From Opitutales bacterium (GTDB lineage: Bacteria > Verrucomicrobiota > Verrucomicrobiia > Opitutales > Oceanipulchritudinaceae), in NCBI GenBank assembly GCA_007133065.1, contig SLNJ01000049.1:1-41448 (forward strand): a stretch of 41,448 nucleotides of DNA, read 5' to 3'. Of the stretch, positions 16,587 to 25,523 are shown one piece after another; within the stretch, counting starts at the first letter, position 1, and every line of letters begins with the position of its first letter. Below the pieces are notes generated by a model. That model was not told the DNA's origin. It saw nothing but the letters and a program-made list of their open reading frames with translations, and ran no database searches. The translations under genes were made by a program, and so were the position numbers.

Positions 16587-16613
16587 GATAATATTATCTA
16601 ATATATTTGTCAA
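16587..16613 (-). promoter_or_regulatory. putative promoter with palindromic operator upstream of the 787-aa FG-GAP gene
   Basis: On the minus strand TTGACA (16608-16613) is followed after 14 nt by TATTAT (16588-16593). The -10 region lies inside the perfect palindrome GATAATATTATC (16587-16598). The AT-rich block is conspicuous in this GC-rich DNA and lies about 107 bp before ATG 16480, giving room for a leader. A repressor bound to the palindrome would block this promoter; that is inference. Confidence 0.5.
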
Positions 16614-16652
16614 GCGCCGCTCATTATCCGGAAGGAGTCCAAAACTCGGAAG

Positions 16653-19073
16653 TTGAAAAAACCGCATCCTCAGTTACGATTCGCCGCAGTTTTTCAACAT
16701 CCTGCCTGCTGGAAGCAATCCCGCAAATCGAAATACACTCCTACCATGCTCATCCCCCGCGAGTCCCGATACCCCGGACGATGCACAGGCACAATTCGCA
16801 CTGGTCACAGGACTCGCTATACACGGCGAACGCTCCCCGTTCTGGCTTTGCTGATTGTCCCCGGCGCACTCATTGCAGCTGGCGCGACCGAAAATGACGT
16901 CGAGGAGCCCCAGCTCAACCGCCTCGCAGAAGAGAAGTCGCCCTACCTCCTTCAGCACGCGGACAATCCCGTGGATTGGTACCCCTGGGGCGAGGAGGCG
17001 TTTGAGAAGGCCCGGGAGACGGGAAAACCGATCTTTCTCTCGATCGGGTACTCCACCTGCCACTGGTGCCATGTCATGGCGCGCGAGTCGTTCGCGGATC
17101 CGGAGACGGGCGCGCTCATGAACGAACACTTTGTCAACATCAAGGTCGACCGCGAGGAACGCCCGGACATCGACACAGTGTACATGACCTATGTGCAGGC
17201 GACGACGGGGACGGGCGGATGGCCGCTGAGCGTGTGGCTGACCCCCGACCTGAAACCATTCATCGGCGGCACGTACTTCCCCCCCGAGGACACCCGCGAA
17301 CGACCCGGATTTCGAACGGTCCTGCGGCGGGTCGCCACGGCGTGGGAACGCGACGCCGACGCGATCCGCAACCAGGCGGACCGGGTTCTGGAACAATTGC
17401 GGGAGGCCACGCGCCCGGCCCCGGCGGGCGACGCGGAACTCCCCGACCGGGCATTGATCGAATCGGCTCTACGGGCGTTCGCGGAGGCGTATGACTCCGA
17501 GCATGGGGGATTCGGCACACCTCCGAAATTCCCGCGACCGGCCGCGCATCAGCTTCTTCACGCGACCGCCCGGCAACCGGCGTTCGATGCGGAACTGCGA
17601 GAGCGCGCGGCGGAGATGAGCTTGGAAACGCTCCGAAAAATGGCGAATAGCGGGATCCACGACCGGGTCGGCGGCGGGTTCCACCGCTACGCCGTCGACC
17701 GGGAATGGCTGGTGCCCCATTTCGAGAAGATGCTCTACGACCAGGGGCAGCTCGCAGTGTTGTATCTGAACGCCTATCGGATGACCGGGAATTCATTTTT
17801 CGCGGACGTGGCGCGCAACATCCTGGAATACGTGTCGCGCGACCTGAGCCATCCCGAGGGCGGATTCTACTCCGCCGAGGATGCGGAGAGTTATCCGACC
17901 CCCGACTCGCAGATCCGTATCGAAGGGGCGTTCTATACCTGGACGGAGGAGGAGATCTCCGACCTGCTCGATGAGGATGCCGCAGTGGTCCGGTACGTCT
18001 ACGGGATCAACAGCGCGGGGAATATCCCCTCCGAACACGACCCCCGGGACCAGTTCCGGGGAGCGAACGTACTCCACATGCACCACAGCATCGCCGATGC
18101 CGCCGAACGGTTCAACCTCCCCGAGGAGCAGGTGCGCGTCCGCCTCGCTGACGCCGCCGCCGTGTTGCACGGCTACCGCACGAAGGAACGGCCGCGCCCC
18201 CACCTGGATGATAAGATCCTGACCGAGTGGAACGGACTGATGATTTCCGCCTATGCCATCGCCTACCAATTGCTCGGCGACGCGGACTACCGCGAGCGGG
18301 CGACGCGTGCCGCGCGATTTATCCGGGAGCGGCTGTACGACGCGGAGACAGGCGAACTCCGGCGCAGTTACCGTGAGGGGCCGGCGGATATTCGCGGGTT
18401 CGCGTCGGACTACGCGATGCTCATCCAGGGTCTGATCGACCTCTACGAGGCGGACTTCGATACCGAATGGCTCGCATGGGCCAAGCGATTACAGGAGCGC
18501 CAGAACAACCGCTTCCAGGACGCCGAGGAGGGCGGGTTTTTCGCAACTGCCCGTGATCACGACCGCGTCCTCCTCCGCATGAAGAAGGATTACGACAACG
18601 CCATTCCCTCTGAAAACTCGGTCGCCGCGCGCAACCTGCAACGCCTCGCATCGATGCTCGACCGGCCGGAGTGGCGCGTGATGGCCGACGCAACCATCCG
18701 GAGCGTCGCATCCAATCTGGCACGGCAGCCCGATGCGATGCCGCAGATGCTCGTCGCGCTGGACGCCGCGCAAACCAAGCCCGCGCAAGTGGTCATCGCG
18801 GGAGAGATCGACGCATCCGATACGCGCGCGTTGCTCGACATCGCACGGCGCCACGCCCGTCCCCACCAGATTGTCCTGCTGGCCGACGGGGGAGAGGGCC
18901 AACGCTTCCTGGCCGGCCACGCGGAATTCATCACTGCGGTACGCCGCATTGACGACAAGGCCACCGCCTACGTGTGCGAGGATTTCGTCTGCCAGTTGCC
19001 GACCACCGACCCGGAGGAGGTGCGCACCCTGCTGCGCGCAGGAACCCGATCCGACGATGGCAGCGTCAGGTGA
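16653..19073 (+). CDS. thioredoxin-fold DUF255 protein (YyaL / SSP411 family)
   Basis: An 806-residue protein of the YyaL/spermatogenesis-associated-20 family. A basic N-terminus and hydrophobic segment ([18 protein letters not shown], about residues 61-78) look like an export signal. The family signature [20 protein letters not shown] follows, then a thioredoxin-like domain with the redox-type motif C136-H-W-C139 ([15 protein letters not shown]) and [15 protein letters not shown]. The C-terminal two thirds resemble an alpha/alpha-barrel of the N-acylglucosamine-epimerase kind ([20 protein letters not shown], then [17 protein letters not shown]). Biochemical function is unsettled. The start is a TTG with a GGAAGGAG-like SD about 15 nt upstream; ATG 16746 is an alternative that keeps the signal. 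It is divergent from the FG-GAP gene. Confidence 0.88.
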   Translation: MKKPHPQLRFAAVFQHPACWKQSRKSKYTPTMLIPRESRYPGRCTGTIRTGHRTRYTRRTLPVLALLIVPGALIAAGATENDVEEPQLNRLAEEKSPYLLQHADNPVDWYPWGEEAFEKARETGKPIFLSIGYSTCHWCHVMARESFADPETGALMNEHFVNIKVDREERPDIDTVYMTYVQATTGTGGWPLSVWLTPDLKPFIGGTYFPPEDTRERPGFRTVLRRVATAWERDADAIRNQADRVLEQLREATRPAPAGDAELPDRALIESALRAFAEAYDSEHGGFGTPPKFPRPAAHQLLHATARQPAFDAELRERAAEMSLETLRKMANSGIHDRVGGGFHRYAVDREWLVPHFEKMLYDQGQLAVLYLNAYRMTGNSFFADVARNILEYVSRDLSHPEGGFYSAEDAESYPTPDSQIRIEGAFYTWTEEEISDLLDEDAAVVRYVYGINSAGNIPSEHDPRDQFRGANVLHMHHSIADAAERFNLPEEQVRVRLADAAAVLHGYRTKERPRPHLDDKILTEWNGLMISAYAIAYQLLGDADYRERATRAARFIRERLYDAETGELRRSYREGPADIRGFASDYAMLIQGLIDLYEADFDTEWLAWAKRLQERQNNRFQDAEEGGFFATARDHDRVLLRMKKDYDNAIPSENSVAARNLQRLASMLDRPEWRVMADATIRSVASNLARQPDAMPQMLVALDAAQTKPAQVVIAGEIDASDTRALLDIARRHARPHQIVLLADGGEGQRFLAGHAEFITAVRRIDDKATAYVCEDFVCQLPTTDPEEVRTLLRAGTRSDDGSVR

Positions 19074-19130
19074 GACGATTGATGCGCTTGAGCGGCGGAC
19101 CGTGTTGCTCTAACGCATCAATCGCTCTCA
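19071..19130. repeat. long inverted repeat spanning the DUF255 gene stop codon
   Basis: The 16-nt arm TGAGACGATTGATGCG (19071-19086) pairs with CGCATCAATCGCTCTCA (19114-19130), with a single bulged base, around a 27-nt loop. The first three bases of the left arm are the stop codon of the preceding gene. No T-run follows, so it is not a standard terminator. It may be an mRNA-stabilising hairpin, a REP-like element or a mobile-element scar. The rest of 19131-19271 shows nothing I can name. Confidence 0.6.
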
Positions 19131-19271
19131 TCACGATCGTCCGAGTGTTTCAACAGCCTGTTCAAGCGCTGCTTCAGACTGGTTTCGGCCCTGGCGGGTG
19201 CCCGTGCCGCCTCCAAAATTGCATTGCCTTATGGACCCTGCTGAACCGACAATGCCGATGACCGGAATCCT

Positions 19272-19826
19272 ATGTCCTATTGTTTTCCAACGCTTCTCAC
19301 GCGCACCGTCGCCCTCGTACCCCTGCTTTTCAGCATGACCCTCACAGCGGATGTACTTCCCACCGATCTGCTCGATCGGTACACTGGAAAATGGGAGGGC
19401 TACCTTCGGATCTACACCACCGACGACGAACTGCTGGAGGAGTGGACGGTATCCCAGCACTACTGGTGGGAGGGGACGATACAGCGGGCTCTCGCGGTGT
19501 TTGCACGCAAGGGACGGCTCCACTATTCAGAGTCCCGGATCGCCGTGAACGACGGGCGCCTCGTCAGCCGCACCTATTTCAGCGACGAGCGCGTGCGCGA
19601 CTACGTGGGGAGCATTCTGCCGCCGCACAGCATCGTCTGGAATCCTGCCGATCCCAACGAATTCGGCCAATGGCAACTGGTTGAGTCGATTCGTGAGGAA
19701 GAGGACGGCACCGTCCTGCACCTTGAGGGTCACGAGAATGCCGTTATCGATCACCGGCCCACGACGCTACGACTCGCGGGAGCGCTCTCGCGGGAAAGCC
19801 ACGAGGATACTTCGCCCGAACCATGA
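19272..19826 (+). CDS. secreted protein of unknown function
   Basis: A 184-residue protein with a signal peptide (RTVALVPLLFSMTLTADV, residues 11-28) and a soluble beta-rich domain with lipocalin/DUF1579-like traits: the repeated aromatic strand pattern GKWEGYLRIYTTD, WTVSQHYWWEG and RTYFSDERVRDYVGSIL. I do not recognise a family with certainty. Its TGA overlaps the ATG of the following DUF971 gene by one codon-length ATGA, so the two are likely co-transcribed and coupled, though no functional link is known. The C-terminus (LSRESHEDTSPEP) is hydrophilic. Confidence 0.75.
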   Translation: MSYCFPTLLTRTVALVPLLFSMTLTADVLPTDLLDRYTGKWEGYLRIYTTDDELLEEWTVSQHYWWEGTIQRALAVFARKGRLHYSESRIAVNDGRLVSRTYFSDERVRDYVGSILPPHSIVWNPADPNEFGQWQLVESIREEEDGTVLHLEGHENAVIDHRPTTLRLAGALSRESHEDTSPEP

Positions 19827-20149
19827 CCACCCCCTCGCAACCCTCCCCTGAGAACATGCAGCTAATCGGCGCCGAACTCGCCCTGCGTTGGCCGGACGGG
19901 ACCGAGCATTATATCCCGGTCGAGCAATTGCGGGCGGCCTCGCCCAGCGCCGAAAACGTGGGAGAGTCGGATCTATTCGGTCGAATCCGGGGTGCCGATC
20001 CCCGTACCCGCTTCCCGGGGGTCGCCGTGGAGGACTGGGAGGTCGTCGGCAACTACGCGATCCGCTTCCGGTTCAGCGACGGTCACCAGACCGGACTCTA
20101 TTCCTATGCCTACCTTTTCCAGCTCGGCGAGGAACTGTCTGGCCGCTGA
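19823..20149 (+). CDS. DUF971 domain protein
   Basis: A 108-residue protein with the DUF971 (gamma-butyrobetaine hydroxylase N-terminal-like) signature: LALRWPDGTEHYIPVEQLRA near the start, and VGNYAIRFRFSDGHQTGLYSY followed by YLF near the end. In other bacteria this small domain occurs alone or fused to Fe-S scaffold or Mrp-type proteins; its exact role is unclear. The zinc-binding cysteines of the eukaryotic hydroxylase version are absent here. It starts in an ATGA overlap with the upstream secreted protein. The 71 bp downstream separate it from the cupin gene. Confidence 0.82.
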   Translation: MTTPSQPSPENMQLIGAELALRWPDGTEHYIPVEQLRAASPSAENVGESDLFGRIRGADPRTRFPGVAVEDWEVVGNYAIRFRFSDGHQTGLYSYAYLFQLGEELSGR

Positions 20150-20220
20150 TCGTTGTTTGCAGCCTCCCGCAGCCGGAGCAGATTGGGGTTGCGGTTTCTA
20201 CAGCAAGACCGCAAGAATCG

Positions 20221-20592
20221 ATGGATATGAGCCAGGATATTCAAATCCTTCCGAATAGCGGCGCCGAGCGGATGCCGTTCGACTGGGGCGAGTTGACTTG
20301 GTACGCGAACGGCGCATTGGGGAACTCAGAAGGGCTCACGGTTGGGCGCTGCGTTCTCAAACCGGGACGGAGCAACCCGCGCCACTATCACCCGAACTGC
20401 ACCGAGGTACTCACCGTCCTCAAAGGCCGCATCCGACACACCGGTCCCGGCGGGAATGCGGTCGAACTCAGCGAGGGCGACACCGTTACCGTGCCGCCAA
20501 ACATCTGGCACAACGCGGAGAACACCGGCGACTCCGAAGCGGTGCTCTCCATCGTATTCAACTCGCCCGACCGTCAAACCATCGGGGAATAA
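20221..20592 (+). CDS. cupin-domain protein
   Basis: A 123-residue single-domain cupin. Motif 1 is PRHYHPNCTEVLTVLKGRI with metal ligands H55, H57 and E62; motif 2 contains EGDTVTVPPNIWHNAEN with H97, so the full 3-His/1-Glu metal site is present. Such proteins serve as sugar isomerases, dioxygenases or binding proteins, and sequence alone does not tell which. ATG 20221 is used; ATG 20227 is two codons later. It opens a same-strand run with the UPF0261 gene 13 bp downstream and the TIM-barrel genes beyond, suggesting a part in the same catabolic route. Confidence 0.87.
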   Translation: MDMSQDIQILPNSGAERMPFDWGELTWYANGALGNSEGLTVGRCVLKPGRSNPRHYHPNCTEVLTVLKGRIRHTGPGGNAVELSEGDTVTVPPNIWHNAENTGDSEAVLSIVFNSPDRQTIGE

Positions 20593-20605
20593 GCGGGATT
20601 CCACC

Positions 20606-21820
20606 ATGAACAAATCGGTCTACGCAATCGCCACCATGGACACCAAGGGCGGGGAGCTGCTTTATATCGCGGACCGCATCCGCGCCGCCGGAGCACCCTG
20701 CACGATCGTCGACACCGGTACCGCAGCGGACCCTGTCGGCGCACCCGACATCTCCCGTGAAACCGTCGCCGCCTGCCATCCGGAGGGCGCCCGGGCGGTG
20801 CTCGAGCACACCGACCGGGGCCGGGCGGTGACCGCCATGTCCCAGGCGCTGGTACACTTTCTCCTCGCCGAGTTCCATGCCGGCAAAGTCGGGGGCGCTA
20901 TCGGCATCGGCGGCACCGGAGGCACCGCCCTCGTGGCGCCCGCCCTGCGCGCGCTGCCGGTCGGCGTTCCGAAGGTGCTGGTTTCGACCGTGGCGAGCGG
21001 CAACACCCTCCCGTACGTCGGCACCTCGGACTTCGCGATGCTGAACTCGGTGGTAGATGTCGCCGGGCTCAATCGGGTCTCGCGGCAGGTCCTGGGGAAC
21101 GCCGCCCATGCGATCGCCGGAATGACCCTGAACACCCCGCCCGCCGGCGACGACAAACCGACCGCCGGGATGACGATGTTCGGGGTGACCACCCCGTGCA
21201 TCAACCAGGTGCGCGAACCGCTCGAATCGGCCGGTTGGGATTGTCTCGTTTTTCATGCGACCGGGACCGGCGGCCAGTCCATGGAGAAGCTGGCATACAG
21301 CGGAATGATTCAGGGGCTCCTTGACCTGACAACCACGGAAGTCGCCGACCAGGTCGTCGGGGGTGTCTTCCCGGCCGGTCCCGATCGCTTCCGGGTTCTG
21401 GGCGAACGCGAGATTCCGTGCGTCGTGAGCCTCGGTGCCCTCGACATGGTGAATTTCGGAGCCCGGGACACCGTCCCAGAGCAATTCCGGTCGCGCATCC
21501 TGCACGTGCATAACGAACAGGTGACCCTCATGCGCACCACCGCCGATGAGAACCGGGAGTTTGCGCGCTGGATGGCGCCGCGCCTGAACGCGGCCAAGGG
21601 ACCACTAACCCTCCTGATCCCGGAAGGCGGCGTTTCGCTGATCGACGCCCCGGGGCAACCGTTTCACGATCCCGAAGCCGATGCCGCCCTCTTCGAGGAG
21701 ATCACCCGATTGTTCGAGGCGTGCAACGAGCGCCGAATTATCCGGGTTCCCCATCACATCAACGATCCGGAGTTCGCCGAGGCCGCGCTGCAGGCATTCA
21801 ACGCGATCGCCGTGCGCTGA
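20606..21820 (+). CDS. UPF0261 family protein (Tm-1-like ATP-binding domain)
   Basis: A 404-residue member of UPF0261, the family of the N-terminal ATP-binding domain of the tomato Tm-1 resistance protein. Seen here are the N-terminal strand [20 protein letters not shown], the glycine-rich nucleotide/phosphate loop [18 protein letters not shown], the conserved [20 protein letters not shown] block, and [15 protein letters not shown] in the second subdomain. The bacterial role is unknown, but the gene usually sits beside a TIM-barrel protein matching the Tm-1 C-terminal domain, as it does here (next gene, 85 bp downstream). The family length of about 400 residues is full. ATG 20606 is the first start consistent with the family N-terminus. 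Confidence 0.9.
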   Translation: MNKSVYAIATMDTKGGELLYIADRIRAAGAPCTIVDTGTAADPVGAPDISRETVAACHPEGARAVLEHTDRGRAVTAMSQALVHFLLAEFHAGKVGGAIGIGGTGGTALVAPALRALPVGVPKVLVSTVASGNTLPYVGTSDFAMLNSVVDVAGLNRVSRQVLGNAAHAIAGMTLNTPPAGDDKPTAGMTMFGVTTPCINQVREPLESAGWDCLVFHATGTGGQSMEKLAYSGMIQGLLDLTTTEVADQVVGGVFPAGPDRFRVLGEREIPCVVSLGALDMVNFGARDTVPEQFRSRILHVHNEQVTLMRTTADENREFARWMAPRLNAAKGPLTLLIPEGGVSLIDAPGQPFHDPEADAALFEEITRLFEACNERRIIRVPHHINDPEFAEAALQAFNAIAVR

Positions 21821-21905
21821 ACCGCGCGCCGAGACGATTCCGGTAACACTGAAACGGACCGCGTTCGCAGATCTCCCGATCAAACCCTTCAACCGACCGA
21901 TTGAC

Positions 21906-22748
21906 ATGCCCTCCCCATTAAACAAGAGACAGGAAATCCTAACCACCCTGCGCGCGAAAATCGATCGCGGCGAGCCGATCATCGGCGGCGGTGCCGGCAC
22001 CGGTATTTCCGCCAAGTGTGAAGAAGCCGGCGGCATCGACCTCATCGTCATCTACAACTCGGGACGCTACCGGATGGCCGGCCGCGGCTCCCTCTCCGGG
22101 CTGATGGCCTACGGGAACGCCAACCAGGTGGTCAAGGAGATGGCCTTCGAAGTCCTGACCGCGGTGCGCCACACGCCGGTACTGGCGGGTGTCAACGGAA
22201 CCGATCCGTTCATGATCGCACCCCACTTCCTCAATGAACTCAAGGAACTCGGATTCGCCGGAATCCAGAACTTCCCTACGGTCGGGCTCTGCGACGGGCT
22301 TTTCCGCGCCAACCTGGAAGAGACTGGGATGAGTTACAAACAGGAAGTCGAGGTGATCGCCCTCGCCCGCGAGATGGATCTGCTCACCACCCCGTATGCC
22401 TTCAACATCGACGAGGCCAGGCAAATGGCCAATGCCGGCGCCGACATCGTCGTCGCCCATATGGGGTTGACGACAAGCGGAAGCATCGGCGCCCAGACTG
22501 CGAAGAGCCTCGACGATTCGGTCGAAAACGTCCAGGCGATCGCCGACGCCTGTCACGCGGTTCGCGAGGATATCATCGTACTCTGTCATGGAGGACCAAT
22601 CGCCATGCCCGAAGATGCCGCCTATGTCCTGCAGCGCTGCCGCAACGTCCACGGATTCTACGGTGCCAGCTCGATGGAACGCCTTCCCACCGAACGCGCG
22701 ATCACCGAGCAGATCAAAGCCTTTACCGCGATATCGATGTCAGGCTGA
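21906..22748 (+). CDS. phosphoenolpyruvate hydrolase-like TIM-barrel protein (Tm-1 C-terminal type)
   Basis: A 280-residue TIM barrel of the PEP-hydrolase/PEP-mutase-like family that matches the C-terminal domain of Tm-1. Characteristic blocks are [63 protein letters not shown], and the C-terminal [15 protein letters not shown] with [12 protein letters not shown]. The reaction is not established for bacterial members. The upstream UPF0261 gene encodes the other half of the plant protein, so the two probably form one complex. The start ATG at 21906 gives the family N-terminus ([15 protein letters not shown]). Confidence 0.9.
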   Translation: MPSPLNKRQEILTTLRAKIDRGEPIIGGGAGTGISAKCEEAGGIDLIVIYNSGRYRMAGRGSLSGLMAYGNANQVVKEMAFEVLTAVRHTPVLAGVNGTDPFMIAPHFLNELKELGFAGIQNFPTVGLCDGLFRANLEETGMSYKQEVEVIALAREMDLLTTPYAFNIDEARQMANAGADIVVAHMGLTTSGSIGAQTAKSLDDSVENVQAIADACHAVREDIIVLCHGGPIAMPEDAAYVLQRCRNVHGFYGASSMERLPTERAITEQIKAFTAISMSG

Positions 22749-22858
22749 CGCCCTCGCACCACCCCGGCATCCTGTCGGCGATCGTTCGCCGATATCCGGA
22801 AAGACTCGCCGCCGCACCTCAACACGCTCGCCCCTTTTCAACTCAGTCAAATACACGT

Positions 22859-23644
22859 ATGAACGACATTCCACTGATTAACCGGCTCGTCGGCAGTCCC
22901 TGCTGTCTTGGCAAGATGCCGATCGACGAATTGTTTCCGGCCTACCAGAAACTCGGCTTCCGCAAATATGAAGCGTTTTCCCAGGCCATGGCCTGCCGGC
23001 ATCCGTGGACCGGGGATCCGGTCGCCGATCGCGAGTACGCCGCCTCCTTCGGGCTGCAAATCACCTCCTATCACCTCCCGATGATCGGCGAAGAGATCGA
23101 CGCCGGTGTGGCGGACGCCCTGGCGGCCGCCCGGTATGCCGCGCGCGTCGGCGACAATGTCGCAGTGCTCTTCAAAGCGGCGAGCCGGGATATCTTCGCC
23201 CAGGTCGGCAAGCCCTTTCTTGATGCGATCGAATCCGAAGGACTCGACGTCGTCCCTGTTGTTCAGAACCACAAAGGAACCGCCATCACCACGTTGGACG
23301 ACTACCGCGAGGTCCTCGATCGCATCGACGATTCCCGCCTCAAAGGAATCCTCGAGGTCGGGCACTTCCAGCGAGTCGGCGTTTCCTGGAAAGAGGGTTG
23401 GGAGATGCTCGGCGAGAGGCTGGCCCTTATCCACGTCAATGAAATCCGGGGCGACGAGTCGGTTCACTACGGCACCGGCGAAGTCGATTTCCCGGGACTC
23501 ATGAAACAGATCAAGACCTCGGGGTACGACGGGAACATCGTCGTCGAACTCGAACTCGCCAATCGCACCGAAGCCCCACAGGAAACCCTGGAGGGACTCG
23601 CCAACGCCATCGACCTGCTCTGCAGACTCTATTCGGAAGCCTGA
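22859..23644 (+). CDS. xylose isomerase-like TIM-barrel protein
   Basis: A 261-residue AP-endonuclease-2/xylose-isomerase-like TIM barrel. The early strand RKYEAFS, the QITSYHLPMIGEEI strand, VPVVQNHKGTAITT (His on a barrel strand), LKGILEVGHFQRVG, LALIHVNEIRGDES and the final NIVVELELA strand give the expected pattern of metal-binding E/H/D residues at strand ends. Family members isomerise or epimerise sugars and keto-acids, or act as dehydratases on inositol derivatives. It sits between the Tm-1-like pair and a Gfo/Idh/MocA oxidoreductase, a pairing typical of sugar or polyol catabolism. The substrate is not predictable from this sequence. Confidence 0.85.
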   Translation: MNDIPLINRLVGSPCCLGKMPIDELFPAYQKLGFRKYEAFSQAMACRHPWTGDPVADREYAASFGLQITSYHLPMIGEEIDAGVADALAAARYAARVGDNVAVLFKAASRDIFAQVGKPFLDAIESEGLDVVPVVQNHKGTAITTLDDYREVLDRIDDSRLKGILEVGHFQRVGVSWKEGWEMLGERLALIHVNEIRGDESVHYGTGEVDFPGLMKQIKTSGYDGNIVVELELANRTEAPQETLEGLANAIDLLCRLYSEA

Positions 23645-23686
23645 GCGGGAGACCGGAAGTCACGCCTCAAGAACCCGTTGACCAAC

Positions 23687-24694
23687 ATGACACAGACACC
23701 ACCGCATCCATCCGAACCGCGTATCTGCGTCGTCGGCGCAGGGAATCTCTCCTCCAAGCGTATCTATCCCTACCTCGTCCCTGCCGGCGGCGAGCTGGCA
23801 GGGGCCTGCGACCTCGACGCCGAAAAGGCCGAGCGCAACGCCCGCCTGTATGGAGGACGTCCATACACGGATATGGATGCGATGCTCGCCGAAGAGAAAC
23901 CCGACGGAGTCATCGTCTGCGTCGGACCGAGCGCCCATCCAAAGCTGGCCATCCAGGCGATGCGGCAGGGGTACCCCGTGTACACCGAGAAGCCTCCGGC
24001 CGGATCGGTGGCGGACGCCCTCGAAGTCGCCCGGGTCGCACGCCAGACCGGGTTGCTGTGCGTCACCGCGTTCAAGAAACGTTACACAGCGGCCGCCGAT
24101 CGCGCCACCGCATGGCTCGCGCAGTTCCCACCCGAAGACCTCTACTCCCTGTCGATCGACTACTGTTCCGCGCAGTACCCGAACGATCCGGCCAATCCGA
24201 ATCGCACGTTCCTGCTCGACTTCACCGTCCACATTCTCGATCTGACCCATTATCTCTTCGGCGATGTCGCCGAGGTGTTCGCATTCTCGAAAGGACTCGA
24301 CGCCTACGCCGTCTCCCTCCGTTTTGCCAACGGCGCGGTAGGATCGCTCAACCTCAACTGCGGGCGCGCGTTCCACATCCCGACCGAGGAGATCGAGCTC
24401 ACCGCTAAAGGCGGCAACTACATGACGATCCACAACTCCTCGTCGTGGCGCATCACGGAGGGCAACAAACCGTGTGAATGGCGCGAACCGCCGACATTTA
24501 CCAGCGCCGGCGACAGCGGCAGGGATACGGGGCACCTCAGCGAACTCGAGGACTTCGTGACCGCGCTAAAGGAAAAACGTAACACAAGCCGGTCCGCGAT
24601 CTACGAGAGCTACAAGACAATGGTCCTTTACGAGGCAATTCGAGACTCCGCGGAAACCGGAAAAATCGTGCCTACGGTCTTTGAGACTCCATAG
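23687..24694 (+). CDS. Gfo/Idh/MocA family oxidoreductase
   Basis: A 335-residue NAD(P)-dependent dehydrogenase. The Rossmann fingerprint is RICVVGAGNLSSKRIYPYL near the start; PVYTEKPPAGS is the EKP signature, and FLLDFTVHILDLTHYLFGD lies in the region that holds the active-site D/H residues. An in-frame TTG lies at 23678, but ATG 23687 (MTQTPPHPSEP) is preferred. It is the last gene of the plus-strand run starting with the cupin and converges with lpxA, 37 bp apart. With the isomerase-like neighbour it could oxidise or reduce the sugar or polyol intermediate of this unidentified pathway. Confidence 0.9.
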   Translation: MTQTPPHPSEPRICVVGAGNLSSKRIYPYLVPAGGELAGACDLDAEKAERNARLYGGRPYTDMDAMLAEEKPDGVIVCVGPSAHPKLAIQAMRQGYPVYTEKPPAGSVADALEVARVARQTGLLCVTAFKKRYTAAADRATAWLAQFPPEDLYSLSIDYCSAQYPNDPANPNRTFLLDFTVHILDLTHYLFGDVAEVFAFSKGLDAYAVSLRFANGAVGSLNLNCGRAFHIPTEEIELTAKGGNYMTIHNSSSWRITEGNKPCEWREPPTFTSAGDSGRDTGHLSELEDFVTALKEKRNTSRSAIYESYKTMVLYEAIRDSAETGKIVPTVFETP

Positions 24695-24731
24695 CGTTAT
24701 TTGAGCGAACAACACGCCCCGCCGTGCCGTT

Positions 24732-25511
24732 CTAAGCGACCCCTCGCCCGCTGTCGCGAACGAATGCGATGAGCCGCCGGAGGATCGGATCACCGGCTTC
24801 GGGGAGGGCCTCGAGCCGGGCGAGCGCCTGCGAATGATTCAGCCCGTCGCGGTAGAGAATTCGATACGCAAGACGCACGATGCGCAGCTGCTCCGGGGTA
24901 AACCCGTTCCGTTCGAGTCCCACCTTGTTCACCGTGCGCACGGCGGCGGGGTTACCGTCCGCGATCATATAGGGCGGGACGTCCTGCACCACCTTCGAGC
25001 ATCCGCCAATAAAAGCGTGCACTCCCAGGCGGCAGAACTGGTGTACCCCGGCGAGGCCGCTGATGATGACATGGTCCTCCATCCGCACGTGCCCTGCCAG
25101 AGTCCCATTGTTGCTGAGGATGCAATGATTTCCGACCACGCTGTCGTGGCCGACGTGCGCATAGGCGAGAATGCAGTTGTGCGATCCGATGATGGTGCGA
25201 TCGCCGTCGCCCGTCGCGGTATGCACGGTACAGAACTCGCGGAAGACATTTCGGTCTCCAATCTTGAGTCCAGGCCGGCCACCGCGGAACTTCAGGTCCT
25301 GGGTCTGGAATCCAACACATGCATACGGGTATACCGTGTTGTGCTCTCCCATCTCGGTCCAACCGTCGACGCATGCGTGATGGCGAATATCACACCCGGA
25401 TCCGATTTTCACATCAGACCCCACATACGCGTAGGCGCCGACGCAGACGTTATCCGCGAGATCAGCGCCCGTCTCAACGATTGCCGTGGGATGAATGGCC
25501 GCACGAGTCAT
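24732..25511 (-). CDS. lpxA: acyl-[ACP]--UDP-N-acetylglucosamine O-acyltransferase
   Basis: LpxA transfers a 3-hydroxyacyl chain from ACP to UDP-GlcNAc, the first step of lipid A synthesis in the cytoplasm. The 259-residue protein has the hexapeptide-repeat left-handed beta-helix (IHPTAIVETGADLADNVCVG and later coils), the family block ILAYAHVGHDSVVGNHCILS with the catalytic-type histidine, GGCSKVVQDVPPYMIADGNP and VGLERNGFTPEQ before the C-terminal helices. ATG 25511 gives the family N-terminus MTRAAIHPTAIV. It lies 12 bp after the stop of lpxC-fabZ, so the two are surely co-transcribed. Confidence 0.95.
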   Translation of the reverse strand: MTRAAIHPTAIVETGADLADNVCVGAYAYVGSDVKIGSGCDIRHHACVDGWTEMGEHNTVYPYACVGFQTQDLKFRGGRPGLKIGDRNVFREFCTVHTATGDGDRTIIGSHNCILAYAHVGHDSVVGNHCILSNNGTLAGHVRMEDHVIISGLAGVHQFCRLGVHAFIGGCSKVVQDVPPYMIADGNPAAVRTVNKVGLERNGFTPEQLRIVRLAYRILYRDGLNHSQALARLEALPEAGDPILRRLIAFVRDSGRGVA

Positions 25512-25523
25512 CACGAACCTCAC

